A program made the position numbers and the translations under genes. This document shows, piece after piece, positions 1 through 7,191 of a stretch of DNA of 36,645 bases. The notes below the pieces were generated by a model that saw only the letters and a list, made by a program, of their open reading frames with translations, did no database searches and was not told where the DNA came from. Source of the stretch: Pseudomonadota bacterium (GTDB lineage Bacteria > Pseudomonadota > Alphaproteobacteria > Rhizobiales > Beijerinckiaceae); assembly GCA_021780435.1 (NCBI GenBank), contig JAJXYV010000016.1:1-36645 (forward strand), in the 5' to 3' direction. Within the stretch, counting starts at the first letter, position 1, and the number at the start of each line of letters is the position of its first letter.

Positions 1-1
1 C

Positions 2-61
2 TATCCTCTGGCGGTTCGTTTCATCGGAAAACTGGCGAGGGAAAAGCGCGGCCAGGACTAG
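2..61 (+). CDS. Possible 3' end of an upstream gene (partial; ...YPLAVRFIGKLAREKRGQD*)
   Basis: Open frame 2 from the window edge to TAG at 59-61; too short to assign. Confidence 0.3.
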   Translation, partial: YPLAVRFIGKLAREKRGQD

Positions 62-107
62 CCGGCGGCCTCGGTCGCCATAAACTCTCGCCAGGGAGCG
101 GGCAGTT

Positions 108-986
108 TCACCGCTTTGCCAGCACGCGGGCCAGAATGGCGTCGAGCTTCTTGACCAGTTCGGGGTCCCAGGCGTCGCGCGCGGTGACCAGCGCATGGTC
201 GAGCGCGCGGTCGGAGCCGATCGGGCAGGGCTGGTGCTCGGTGGGGAAATCCTGCATCAGCCGGGCGAGCAGACGCGAGGCCTTGTGGGCGTTGGAGCGC
301 ACGACGTCGAGGATGTTGTGGACCTCGACGGCGGCCTCGTCCTCCCGCCAGCAATCGTAATCGGTCACCATGGCGAGCGTGGCGTAGGACATTTCCGCTT
401 CGCGGGCGAGCTTGGCCTCGGGCAGGCCGGTCATGCCGATCACATGATAGCCGGCGGCCTTGTAGCCGAGCGATTCGGCGCGCGAGGAGAATTGCGGCCC
501 CTCCATGCAGACATAGGTTCCGCCCCTGACGATGTCGATCTTCTCTTCATGGGCGGCGTCGATGAGGCGGTTCTGAAGCAGGGGCGCGACCGGATGGGCC
601 ATGGAGACATGGGCGACGCAGCCATTGCCGAAAAAGGAGGATTGGCGCCCGAAGGTTCGGTCCACGAACTGGTCCACGGCGACGAAATGGCCGGGTGGCA
701 GCTCTTCGCGGAACGAGCCGCAGGCCGAGACCGAAATGACGTCGGTGACGCCGACCCGTTTCAGGGCGTCGATATTGGCGCGATAGTTGATGCCGGAGGG
801 CGAGAGGCGATGGCCGCGACCGTGACGGGGCAGGAACACCGCCTCCGCGCCGCCAATTCGGCCGAAGCGCAAAAGGTCCGAGGTCTCGCCCCAGGGCGTG
901 GCGACGGCCTTCTCGCGCACATCCTCGAGTCCAGGCAGGTCATAGACCCCGGATCCGCCGATGATTCCGAGAAGCGCTTTGGTCAT
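108..986 (-). CDS. mtnP: S-methyl-5'-thioadenosine phosphorylase (PNP/MTAP family)
   Basis: MTKALLGIIGGSGVYDLPGLEDV..., FLPRHGRGHRLSPSGINYRANI, SVSACGSFREELPPGHFVAVDQFVDRT, MEGPQFSSRAES, IGMTGLPEAKLAREAEMSYATLAMVTDYDCW: hallmark MTAP motifs. Start trimmed to ATG at 986 from the longer ORF 108..1217. Confidence 0.95.
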   Translation of the reverse strand: MTKALLGIIGGSGVYDLPGLEDVREKAVATPWGETSDLLRFGRIGGAEAVFLPRHGRGHRLSPSGINYRANIDALKRVGVTDVISVSACGSFREELPPGHFVAVDQFVDRTFGRQSSFFGNGCVAHVSMAHPVAPLLQNRLIDAAHEEKIDIVRGGTYVCMEGPQFSSRAESLGYKAAGYHVIGMTGLPEAKLAREAEMSYATLAMVTDYDCWREDEAAVEVHNILDVVRSNAHKASRLLARLMQDFPTEHQPCPIGSDRALDHALVTARDAWDPELVKKLDAILARVLAKR

Positions 987-1063
987 GGGACGAATCCTTT
1001 GGGCTGAATGGTCGCGCGCAAGGTGGCGCAAGCGTCGCCGCCCAGCAAGCCCTTCGAAAAGGC

Positions 1064-1095
1064 AAAAAAAACCGGACGCGAAGGCGTCCGGTTTT
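1064..1095 (-). terminator. Strong intrinsic terminator read on the minus strand (12-bp perfect stem, GAAG/CTTC loop, 8-T tract)
   Basis: AAAACCGGACGC (1068-1079) - GAAG - GCGTCCGGTTTT (1084-1095); A-run 1064-1071 gives a U8 tract for leftward transcription. May act bidirectionally. Confidence 0.8.
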
Positions 1096-1172
1096 GTCCG
1101 CACAAAGGCAGAGCATAGTTTATCCCACGCGGAAGCGGCAGGGGAGGACAGCCGCACCGTTGGTGGAGTGAG
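1064..1172 (-). ncRNA. Candidate ~105-nt sRNA (or mtnP leader/attenuator) with anti-SD motifs
   Basis: Minus strand: TTGTTT-N17-CATAAC promoter-like element (1204-1176), then CCTCCTCACTCC, a GCGGC-[TGTCCTCCCCT]-GCCGC hairpin with a C-rich loop, and the terminator at 1064-1095. Confidence 0.45.
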
Positions 1173-1175
1173 GAG

Positions 1176-1204
1176 GTTATGCCGGATTGTGCGCTGCGAA
1201 ACAA
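1176..1204 (-). promoter_or_regulatory. Candidate minus-strand promoter (TTGTTT-N17-CATAAC)
   Basis: -35-like TTGTTT (complement of 1199-1204) and -10-like CATAAC (complement of 1176-1181), 17-nt spacing. Confidence 0.35.
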
Positions 1205-1219
1205 TTTCGCAATGCACAA
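1187..1219. promoter_or_regulatory. Operator-like 33-bp palindrome TTGTGC-N3-GCGAAA-N3-TTTCGC-N3-GCACAA
   Basis: ttgtgc gct gcgaaa caa tttcgc aat gcacaa; both half-site pairs are perfect, between divergent mtnP and maoC genes. Confidence 0.6.
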
Positions 1220-1317
1220 GGCTGATATGCGACTAATGCATAGCTTGTCTCGCAGGAATACCTCATTGTCGGGTGAAGGCGCCGGCGCCAAAGTCCGCCG
1301 GCAAGTCGGAGACGCGG

Positions 1318-2295
1318 ATGGCTTTTGTTTTTTTCGAGGATTTCGAGGTCGGCGAAACACGGGAATACGGCGATTACCTCATCGAGGAGCCGGAGCTGGT
1401 CGCCTTTGCGGCGACTTATGACGCCCAGCCTTTTCATCTCGACGCCGAGGCCGCGCAAGGGACGATTCTCGGCGGTCTCGCGGCGTCCGGCTGGCAGGTC
1501 TGCTCGGCGCTGATGCGCATGATGATCGACGCCTGGGTGAAGGACAGTTCCTGCCTCGCGGGAACTGGCGTCGAGGACAACCGCTGGCTCGCTCCCGTGC
1601 GCGCCGGCGACCGTCTCGCCGCGCGCACGACGACCGTGGAAAAGGCGGATCTGCGCGCGCGCCCCGATGCGGGCGTCGTCAAATTTGCCACCTCCCTGCG
1701 CAATCAGGCCGGGCAGGAGGTCATGACGCAGACGGTCTCCATGCTGTTCGGGCGTCGTGAGCGGTTAAGCGGCGCCCCGTCAGCGGGCGCCCGCCGCCCG
1801 CCCGCGCCCGCCCCGGTAGAACGCATCGACGATCCCGCGGCGGCCATGCCCGAGGATTTCGCCCGCGCCCGAGTCGGCGCTTATGCCGAACTGGGCGAGA
1901 CCCTGTTCACGGCCGACCTGATCCGCGATTATGCGCTGAAATATGATCCCGCGCCCTTCCATGTCGACGAGGCGGCGGGCAGGGCGCATATGTTTGGCGG
2001 CATGTCGGCGGCGGGCCTTCACACCGCCTGCCTCTGGATGAGCCATTTCATCGCAACGCGTCAACGCCTGGGCGGCGTCGTCAGCCGGGCCTCGCCGGGA
2101 TTCAGGGACATGCTCTGGCGCCGACCGGTGCTCGTCGGAGACCGGATCACCTTCTCGACTCAGGTCGTCGCCAAGCGCGAAACGTCGAAACCGGGACTCG
2201 GGCTGATCACCAGCCGCAACCAAGGGGTCAACCAGCGCGGCGAGGTCGCTCTCGACTTTTTCGCTTCCCTCTTCGCCCCGGTCGAACCAGCGTAA
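1318..2295 (+). CDS. Tandem MaoC-like (double hotdog) dehydratase/hydratase
   Basis: Two hotdog repeats: FFEDFEVGETREYGDYLIEEPELVAFAATYDAQPFHLD... and LGETLFTADLIRDYALKYDPAPFHVDEAAGRAHMFGGMSAAGLHT. Start taken at ATG 1318. Confidence 0.85.
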   Translation: MAFVFFEDFEVGETREYGDYLIEEPELVAFAATYDAQPFHLDAEAAQGTILGGLAASGWQVCSALMRMMIDAWVKDSSCLAGTGVEDNRWLAPVRAGDRLAARTTTVEKADLRARPDAGVVKFATSLRNQAGQEVMTQTVSMLFGRRERLSGAPSAGARRPPAPAPVERIDDPAAAMPEDFARARVGAYAELGETLFTADLIRDYALKYDPAPFHVDEAAGRAHMFGGMSAAGLHTACLWMSHFIATRQRLGGVVSRASPGFRDMLWRRPVLVGDRITFSTQVVAKRETSKPGLGLITSRNQGVNQRGEVALDFFASLFAPVEPA

Positions 2296-2301
2296 CAGGG
2301 G

Positions 2302-3477
2302 TCATTTCGCGGGCCAGCTGAAATCGTCGGCGCGACCCGGTTGGGCGGGCGCCGACTCGGAGGCCGTCGGCCGATGGCCCTCCGGCGGCGCGGCGAGCGT
2401 TCCGCCGGGCGAAATCGCGGCGTCGGTCAGGCTTTCGACCTTGCCAGCGATCGGCTTCGGCGCGGGCGCGGCTGGCGCTTCGTTCTCGGTCGGGGGGGCG
2501 GGCTGCGTCGGGGCCTCGGGCGTGGCGCTTGCCGGCGTTTCCGGTGGTTTCAGCGCGGCTTCAAGGATTTTCCGGATTTCCGGCTCGACGAAATGCGCGG
2601 CCTTGCGCGCCCCGATCTTGTTGAAATGGACGCCGTCGGCGGCGCGCAGCCGGACGATGACGCCATTGATGTCCGGGCCCGAGGCGCGATAGAGCGAGTT
2701 CTCGTCGGAAAAGGCCTCCCAGAGATCGACATAATGCGCGCCCTGCGCCTCGGCATATTGCCGGTCGATGTCGTTGAAGACCAGCGCCGCATTCGAGAGG
2801 GTCTGGCTGCGCATGATCGGCAGGCCGACCCAGATCAGCGGCACGTTCTTGTCATGGAAGGCCGCTGCGATTTCCTCGACCCGCTTGGCGTAGATGTCGT
2901 TGAACGGCTTGCTCAAGGGCTCGAGCGTGTCGCCGCCGCCGAGCCTCAGTTTCTGGTCGTCGTTGATCCCGATCTGGATGACCGCGACATCGATATGTTG
3001 CGGGCCGTCGAGCAAGGCCTTGGCCGCGGCGCGCCAATCGTAGAAATCGTCGCGGACGAGGCCGGTGTCCTCCTTGGCCTTGTTGATGATCGCGACGCGG
3101 GGATCGTCGGCGAAAGCCTCGGCAAGGCCCTGCGCCAGCATGTTCGCCTGGCTGTCGCCGAGCACGGCGATGAAAAAGCTCGGTGGCGGCTTGGGGCCTT
3201 GCGCCTCGGCGCCCGGCGTTCCGGGCGCGGCGGATTTCGACGCGGCGGCAGGTTTAGGCCGGGGACGATGGATCGGCCGCGCGCGGCGCTCCTCGGGCGG
3301 GGCGGCGCGTCGCGGCGCGAACAGCGAGCCGAAGAAATCGCCGATCGGGTTTTGCGCGGCGGCGGGCGGCGCCGATCCGGCGAAGCAGGCCAGCGCCAAA
3401 AACAGGACGAGCAAAAGCCGGCGCGGCGGCGTGGTTCGCGGAGAACCGGAAGTCATGGGGCGGCGGTTGGTCGGCAT
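2302..3477 (-). CDS. SGNH/GDSL-type hydrolase, DUF459-like, with signal peptide and Pro/Ala-rich tail
   Basis: FFIAVLGDSQANMLAQGLAEAF (GDS block), VAVIQIGINDD (GxND-like block), DGVHFNKIGARKAA (DxxH-like block); N-terminal LLLVLFLALACFAGSAPPAAAQ. Confidence 0.85.
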   Translation of the reverse strand: MPTNRRPMTSGSPRTTPPRRLLLVLFLALACFAGSAPPAAAQNPIGDFFGSLFAPRRAAPPEERRARPIHRPRPKPAAASKSAAPGTPGAEAQGPKPPPSFFIAVLGDSQANMLAQGLAEAFADDPRVAIINKAKEDTGLVRDDFYDWRAAAKALLDGPQHIDVAVIQIGINDDQKLRLGGGDTLEPLSKPFNDIYAKRVEEIAAAFHDKNVPLIWVGLPIMRSQTLSNAALVFNDIDRQYAEAQGAHYVDLWEAFSDENSLYRASGPDINGVIVRLRAADGVHFNKIGARKAAHFVEPEIRKILEAALKPPETPASATPEAPTQPAPPTENEAPAAPAPKPIAGKVESLTDAAISPGGTLAAPPEGHRPTASESAPAQPGRADDFSWPAK

Positions 3478-3575
3478 GCCGACATGCTAAAACATCTCGT
3501 CAGACGATGGAACCGCTAGCTCCCGGCAAGTTCCGAGGCCGGCGTCTCGCCCGATGACAGTCAGGTCGCCAGATC

Positions 3576-3779
3576 CTAGACGCGGTCGAGATGCTGGCTG
3601 ATCTCGGCGCCAGCCGTCATGACCGGGCCAGGATGCAGGCTCAGCGACACAAGGCCGAGGGCGATCGCGACCAGAAGGGCCAGTCGCAGCATCTGCGGCC
3701 ATTGGCAGGCGGCGGGGCTTCGGCGCAGAGGGCGGCGGGCTTTCGCGAATTCGCTGGCGTGGATCGGTTCCAGAATCAT
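3576..3779 (-). CDS. Small putative single-pass membrane protein (67 aa)
   Basis: MILEPIHASEFAKARR...MLRLALLVAIALGLVSLSLHPGPVMTAGAEISQHLDRV; one hydrophobic segment; AGGAAA SD-like sequence upstream of the ATG at 3779. Confidence 0.4.
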   Translation of the reverse strand: MILEPIHASEFAKARRPLRRSPAACQWPQMLRLALLVAIALGLVSLSLHPGPVMTAGAEISQHLDRV

Positions 3780-4027
3780 CGCTCGATTTCCTGGATTCAA
3801 GGCGCGCGCCCTTGGCGGAAAAGCCGGCCGCGCCAGACAAGCAGGTTAGAACGAAAGCTTTAACAGGCGGTTAACCCCAAATTTTAACCATGCGTTGCCG
3901 CAATGGGGCGCGCGGCGGGCTCAATGCGCCGGTGGCGGGTTCGTGTTCGGGGCGTAAACTCATAACCGGAATTCCCGGCAGCGGCGGAGAATGATGCAAA
4001 GCCCCCGATGATCCTTTGAGGGCTTTG

Positions 4028-4132
4028 ATGGTGCGTCGACGATTTGACCTGACGGACAAGGAACGGGCGATCCTTGCGTCCTTGCCGTCGTCAAATTTGC
4101 AGCAGCGCGCATCTGGCCCCAAAGCGTTTTGA
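4028..4132 (+). pseudogene. Truncated N-terminus of an IS5-family-like transposase (IS remnant)
   Basis: MVRRRFDLTDKERAILASLPSSNLQQRASGPKAF*; resembles the N-terminal (R)RxDLTDxEWAILAPLLP pattern of IS5-family transposases, then diverges to a stop. Confidence 0.5.
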
Positions 4133-4139
4133 GTCTAAG

Positions 4140-4290
4140 GTCAGATAAGCCGCCTTGTGAACAATTATCATTATAACGCTACGCAACTACGAAGTTGTAT
4201 TTTGCAATGAAAGAAGTTGTCTCTGGCTTTTGGCGCTATAACAGCAAATGTAGTTGATTCTACGGCGCTGTGTTGTATGAATTTCTTCAC
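4140..4290 (+). promoter_or_regulatory. AT-rich upstream regulatory region of the EPS operon
   Basis: Markedly AT-richer than its surroundings; palindrome CAACT-ACGA-AGTTG (4184-4197); direct repeat GAAGTTGT at 4191-4198 and 4213-4220; GTAGTTG at 4250-4256. Confidence 0.45.
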
Positions 4291-5643
4291 GGCGATCGCC
4301 GGCTTGAAAACGTGGAATTCCCACCGCCCTTGCGGGCGCATGGATGCGCGAGCCAACCCTTGGACATTCTCATCCACGTCGCGAATTTTTTTCCCGAACC
4401 GATCGGCGTCGGCAAATATGCCGGCGAACTGGCCTTCCATCTTGCGCGCTGCGGCCGGCGCGTCGAGGTTGTCGCCGCGCCGCCTCATTATCCGGGCTGG
4501 TCCGTCATGGCGCCGTACAAGGCGCTGCGCTACCGGAGGGAAAGGATCTCCGGCGTTTCGGTCTGGCGCTGCCCGGTTCTGACGCGGGCGAATGGCGGTG
4601 GCGCCTGGCGCGTTCTGGCGCCGCTGAGTTTTGCGGTTTTCGCGGCGCCGTTAGTGGCCTGGCGCATTTTTCGCGCCCGTCCCGGCGTCGTGTTCTGCGT
4701 CGAGCCGACTCTATTCTCGGCGCCCGCGGCGCTTCTGGCGGCCAGGCTGACGGGCGCGCGCACGATCCTCCATGTCCAGGATTTCGAGGTCGACGCCGCC
4801 TTCGTCCTCCATCTGCGCGGAGGTGTGGCGCGCAGGCTGGGGCTCGCCTTCGAGCGCTTCCTGCTGCGTCGCTTCCACCTCACGGTGACGATCTCGCACG
4901 CCATGCGCGACGCCCTGATCGAAAAGGGCATCGAAGCTGAAAATTGCGTGGTGATCCGCAACTGGGTCGATCTGAAAGCCATTCACCCGCTGCCGGCTCG
5001 GGCGCCCAACGCCTTCCGGGCGGCGCTCGGCCTGCCGGCCGAGAAATTCGTGATCCTTTATGCCGGCCATATCGGCCGCAAGCAGGCGCTGCATGTCGTC
5101 GTCGAGGCCGCGCGCCTGTGCCGGGAGCAGGACGACCTGCATTTCGTCATCGCGGGCGACGGCCCCGAAAAGGCCGCGCTCATGGCGCGCGCCGACGGCC
5201 TGACCAATGTTTCCTTCTTGCCGCTGCAGCCGGTCGAGAGCCTCAACGAACTCCTCAATCTCGCCGACCTCCATGTGTTGCCGCAGGCGAAAAACACCGC
5301 CGACCTCGTGCTGCCGTCGAAGCTCGGCGGGATGCTGGCGAGCGGCCGGCCGATCGTCGCGGCCGTCGCGCCCGAAACCGAACTCGGTCGCATGGTGCAA
5401 GGCGCGGCCTTTCTCACGCCGCCGGAAGATGCGGCGGCGCTGGCCGAGACGATCCGGTCAGCCGCGCGGCTTGACCTCGGCCTTCTGGCCGACCGCAGCC
5501 GCGCGCTCGCCGAAACCTTGAGCAAGGAAAGGATACTGGCTACCTTCGAGAAAGCGATCTTCGCCGCGGACGCGCGCGGCAAACCAGTTCCCGTGCGCAT
5601 GGATCACCCGGCGGCAGATGCTCGAAAGGGAGCGTCGGGATGA
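4270..5643 (+). CDS. WcaI-like GT4-family glycosyltransferase (start uncertain; TTG at 4360 is an alternative)
   Basis: DILIHVANFFPEPIGVGKYAGELAFHLARCGRRVEVVAAPPHYPGW..., ILYAGHIGRKQALHVVVEAARL, FVIAGDGPEKAAL, DLVLPSKLGGMLASGRPIVAAV. Confidence 0.9.
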   Translation: MLYEFLHGDRRLENVEFPPPLRAHGCASQPLDILIHVANFFPEPIGVGKYAGELAFHLARCGRRVEVVAAPPHYPGWSVMAPYKALRYRRERISGVSVWRCPVLTRANGGGAWRVLAPLSFAVFAAPLVAWRIFRARPGVVFCVEPTLFSAPAALLAARLTGARTILHVQDFEVDAAFVLHLRGGVARRLGLAFERFLLRRFHLTVTISHAMRDALIEKGIEAENCVVIRNWVDLKAIHPLPARAPNAFRAALGLPAEKFVILYAGHIGRKQALHVVVEAARLCREQDDLHFVIAGDGPEKAALMARADGLTNVSFLPLQPVESLNELLNLADLHVLPQAKNTADLVLPSKLGGMLASGRPIVAAVAPETELGRMVQGAAFLTPPEDAAALAETIRSAARLDLGLLADRSRALAETLSKERILATFEKAIFAADARGKPVPVRMDHPAADARKGASG

Positions 5644-6392
5644 TTTTCGCCAAAAGCCAGCCGCCCGCCGGCGCCGACCAGGAATCGCCCGCCATTCCGG
5701 GCGGACTGCGCGTCTATGCCGTCGGCGACATCCATGGCCGCGATGATTTGCTCGATATTCTGGCGCGCGGGGTCGAAGCCGATCTGGCGATCGCGCCGCC
5801 CCGCGTGGTGACGATTTTCCTCGGCGATTATATCGACCGCGGCCTCGGGTCGGCGCAGGTTCTCGAACGACTGAGACGCGGCGATTTTCCGACCGAACTG
5901 ATCGCCTTGCGCGGCAATCACGAACAGGCGTTGCTCGACGCCTTCAATGATCCGAAAGCCTTCGCCTTCTGGCGGAAATTCGGCGGGCTGGAAACGCTTG
6001 CCTCCTATGGAGTCGACATCGCCGAATTGCGGCTCGGGCGCGGCGTCGAGAGTGTGCGCGAGGCGATGCGGGAAAAGATTCCCGCCGCGCATGTCGCCTT
6101 TCTCGAATCCCTGCCGTTGTCCCACGAAATCGGGGATTTCTTCTTCTGTCACGCGGGCGTCAAGCCGGGCCGGCCGCTCGCCCGGCAGGTCGGGGCGGAC
6201 CTGATGTGGATCCGCGACGAATTCCTCCGATCCGGCAAGTTCCACGGCAAGGTGATCGTCCATGGGCATACGCCAATCGAGGAGCCGCAATTTCTTCCTA
6301 ACCGGATCAACCTCGACACGGGCGCCTATCAGACCGGCCGCCTGACCTGTCTTGTCCTGGAAGGCCGGGAACGGCGCCTTCTTGGCGCCTGA
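5640..6392 (+). CDS. PPP-superfamily metallophosphatase (Ser/Thr protein phosphatase-like)
   Basis: GDIHGRDDLL, GDYIDRG, LRGNHEQALLD, FFFCHAGVKPGRPL, VIVHGHTPI, NLDTGAYQTGRL. ATGA overlap with the preceding gene at 5640-5643. Confidence 0.92.
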   Translation: MIFAKSQPPAGADQESPAIPGGLRVYAVGDIHGRDDLLDILARGVEADLAIAPPRVVTIFLGDYIDRGLGSAQVLERLRRGDFPTELIALRGNHEQALLDAFNDPKAFAFWRKFGGLETLASYGVDIAELRLGRGVESVREAMREKIPAAHVAFLESLPLSHEIGDFFFCHAGVKPGRPLARQVGADLMWIRDEFLRSGKFHGKVIVHGHTPIEEPQFLPNRINLDTGAYQTGRLTCLVLEGRERRLLGA

Positions 6393-6616
6393 AGGACAGG
6401 CTTTCCCGAGCCAGGCGGCGGAGCAGCCCGATGTAGAAAGTCTCGTTTCAGAAGCGTCGACGGACCCGGAAATTCATGGGTGGCGGGCCGTTGGCCTTGG
6501 TTTTTGGTTTGTCCCTGGCGTTGATCGTTCTGTGGGTTGTGATCTTGCGAAAGCTTGCGTTTGTCGAGTCCTGTCGTCGCGTCGGGAGCGCCCGCCGCCC
6601 TTTGTCGTGCGGGCGC

Positions 6617-7177
6617 ATGCGGGTTCTGTTGGTTCTCGCGTTCTTCAGCGCGCCGCTTGCCGGATGTTCTCCGGAAGCCGCCATGGCCGGCGATCCCGCC
6701 GCGATTGCGCCAGAGCCCGGCGGTCCGCGCCTTCAGGCGGGCGATAAACTCAAGGTGTTGGTGTTCGGCGAGGACCGCATTTCCGGCGAATATGAGATCG
6801 ATCCAGGCGGCGACATTTCCCTGCCTCTCGCGGGAACGGTCAAGGCGGCGGGGCGGACGAAGGCGGAGCTTGAAAAGGCGCTCGCGACGAAATTCCGCGC
6901 GGCCTCGCTGCTCGATCCGCGCGTCACCGTCGACATCGCCTCTTACCGCCCTTTCTATGTGCTGGGCGAGGTGCAGAAGCCGGGCGATTATCCCTATCGC
7001 AGCGGTTTGAACGTGTTGCGGGCCATCGCGATCGCCGGCGGCCAGACCTATCGCGCGAGCGAAACCACGGTCGAGATCCAGCGCGCCGGCGAACGCACGA
7101 TGAAATCCTATCCGCTCTCGGCGGATCTTCCGGTCTATCCGGGCGATCTCGTTCGCCTGCCTGAACGGTATTTCTGA
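6617..7177 (+). CDS. Polysaccharide export lipoprotein, Wza/GumB type (Poly_export + SLBB)
   Basis: MRVLLVLAFFSAPLAGC lipobox; LQAGDKLKVLVFGEDRISGEYEIDPGGDISLPLAGTVKAAG, FYVLGEVQKPGDYPYRSGLNVLRAIAIAGG. The ORF can extend upstream to 6476. Confidence 0.9.
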   Translation: MRVLLVLAFFSAPLAGCSPEAAMAGDPAAIAPEPGGPRLQAGDKLKVLVFGEDRISGEYEIDPGGDISLPLAGTVKAAGRTKAELEKALATKFRAASLLDPRVTVDIASYRPFYVLGEVQKPGDYPYRSGLNVLRAIAIAGGQTYRASETTVEIQRAGERTMKSYPLSADLPVYPGDLVRLPERYF

Positions 7178-7191
7178 GGAAGGGGCGGCGC

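Noticed and set aside
195-1007. 270-aa plus-strand ORF antisense to mtnP
   Set aside because: High-GC shadow ORF; the opposite strand carries unmistakable MTAP motifs.
2341-3519. 392-aa plus-strand ORF antisense to the SGNH hydrolase
   Set aside because: Arg/Gly-rich shadow translation; the minus strand has signal peptide and SGNH motifs.
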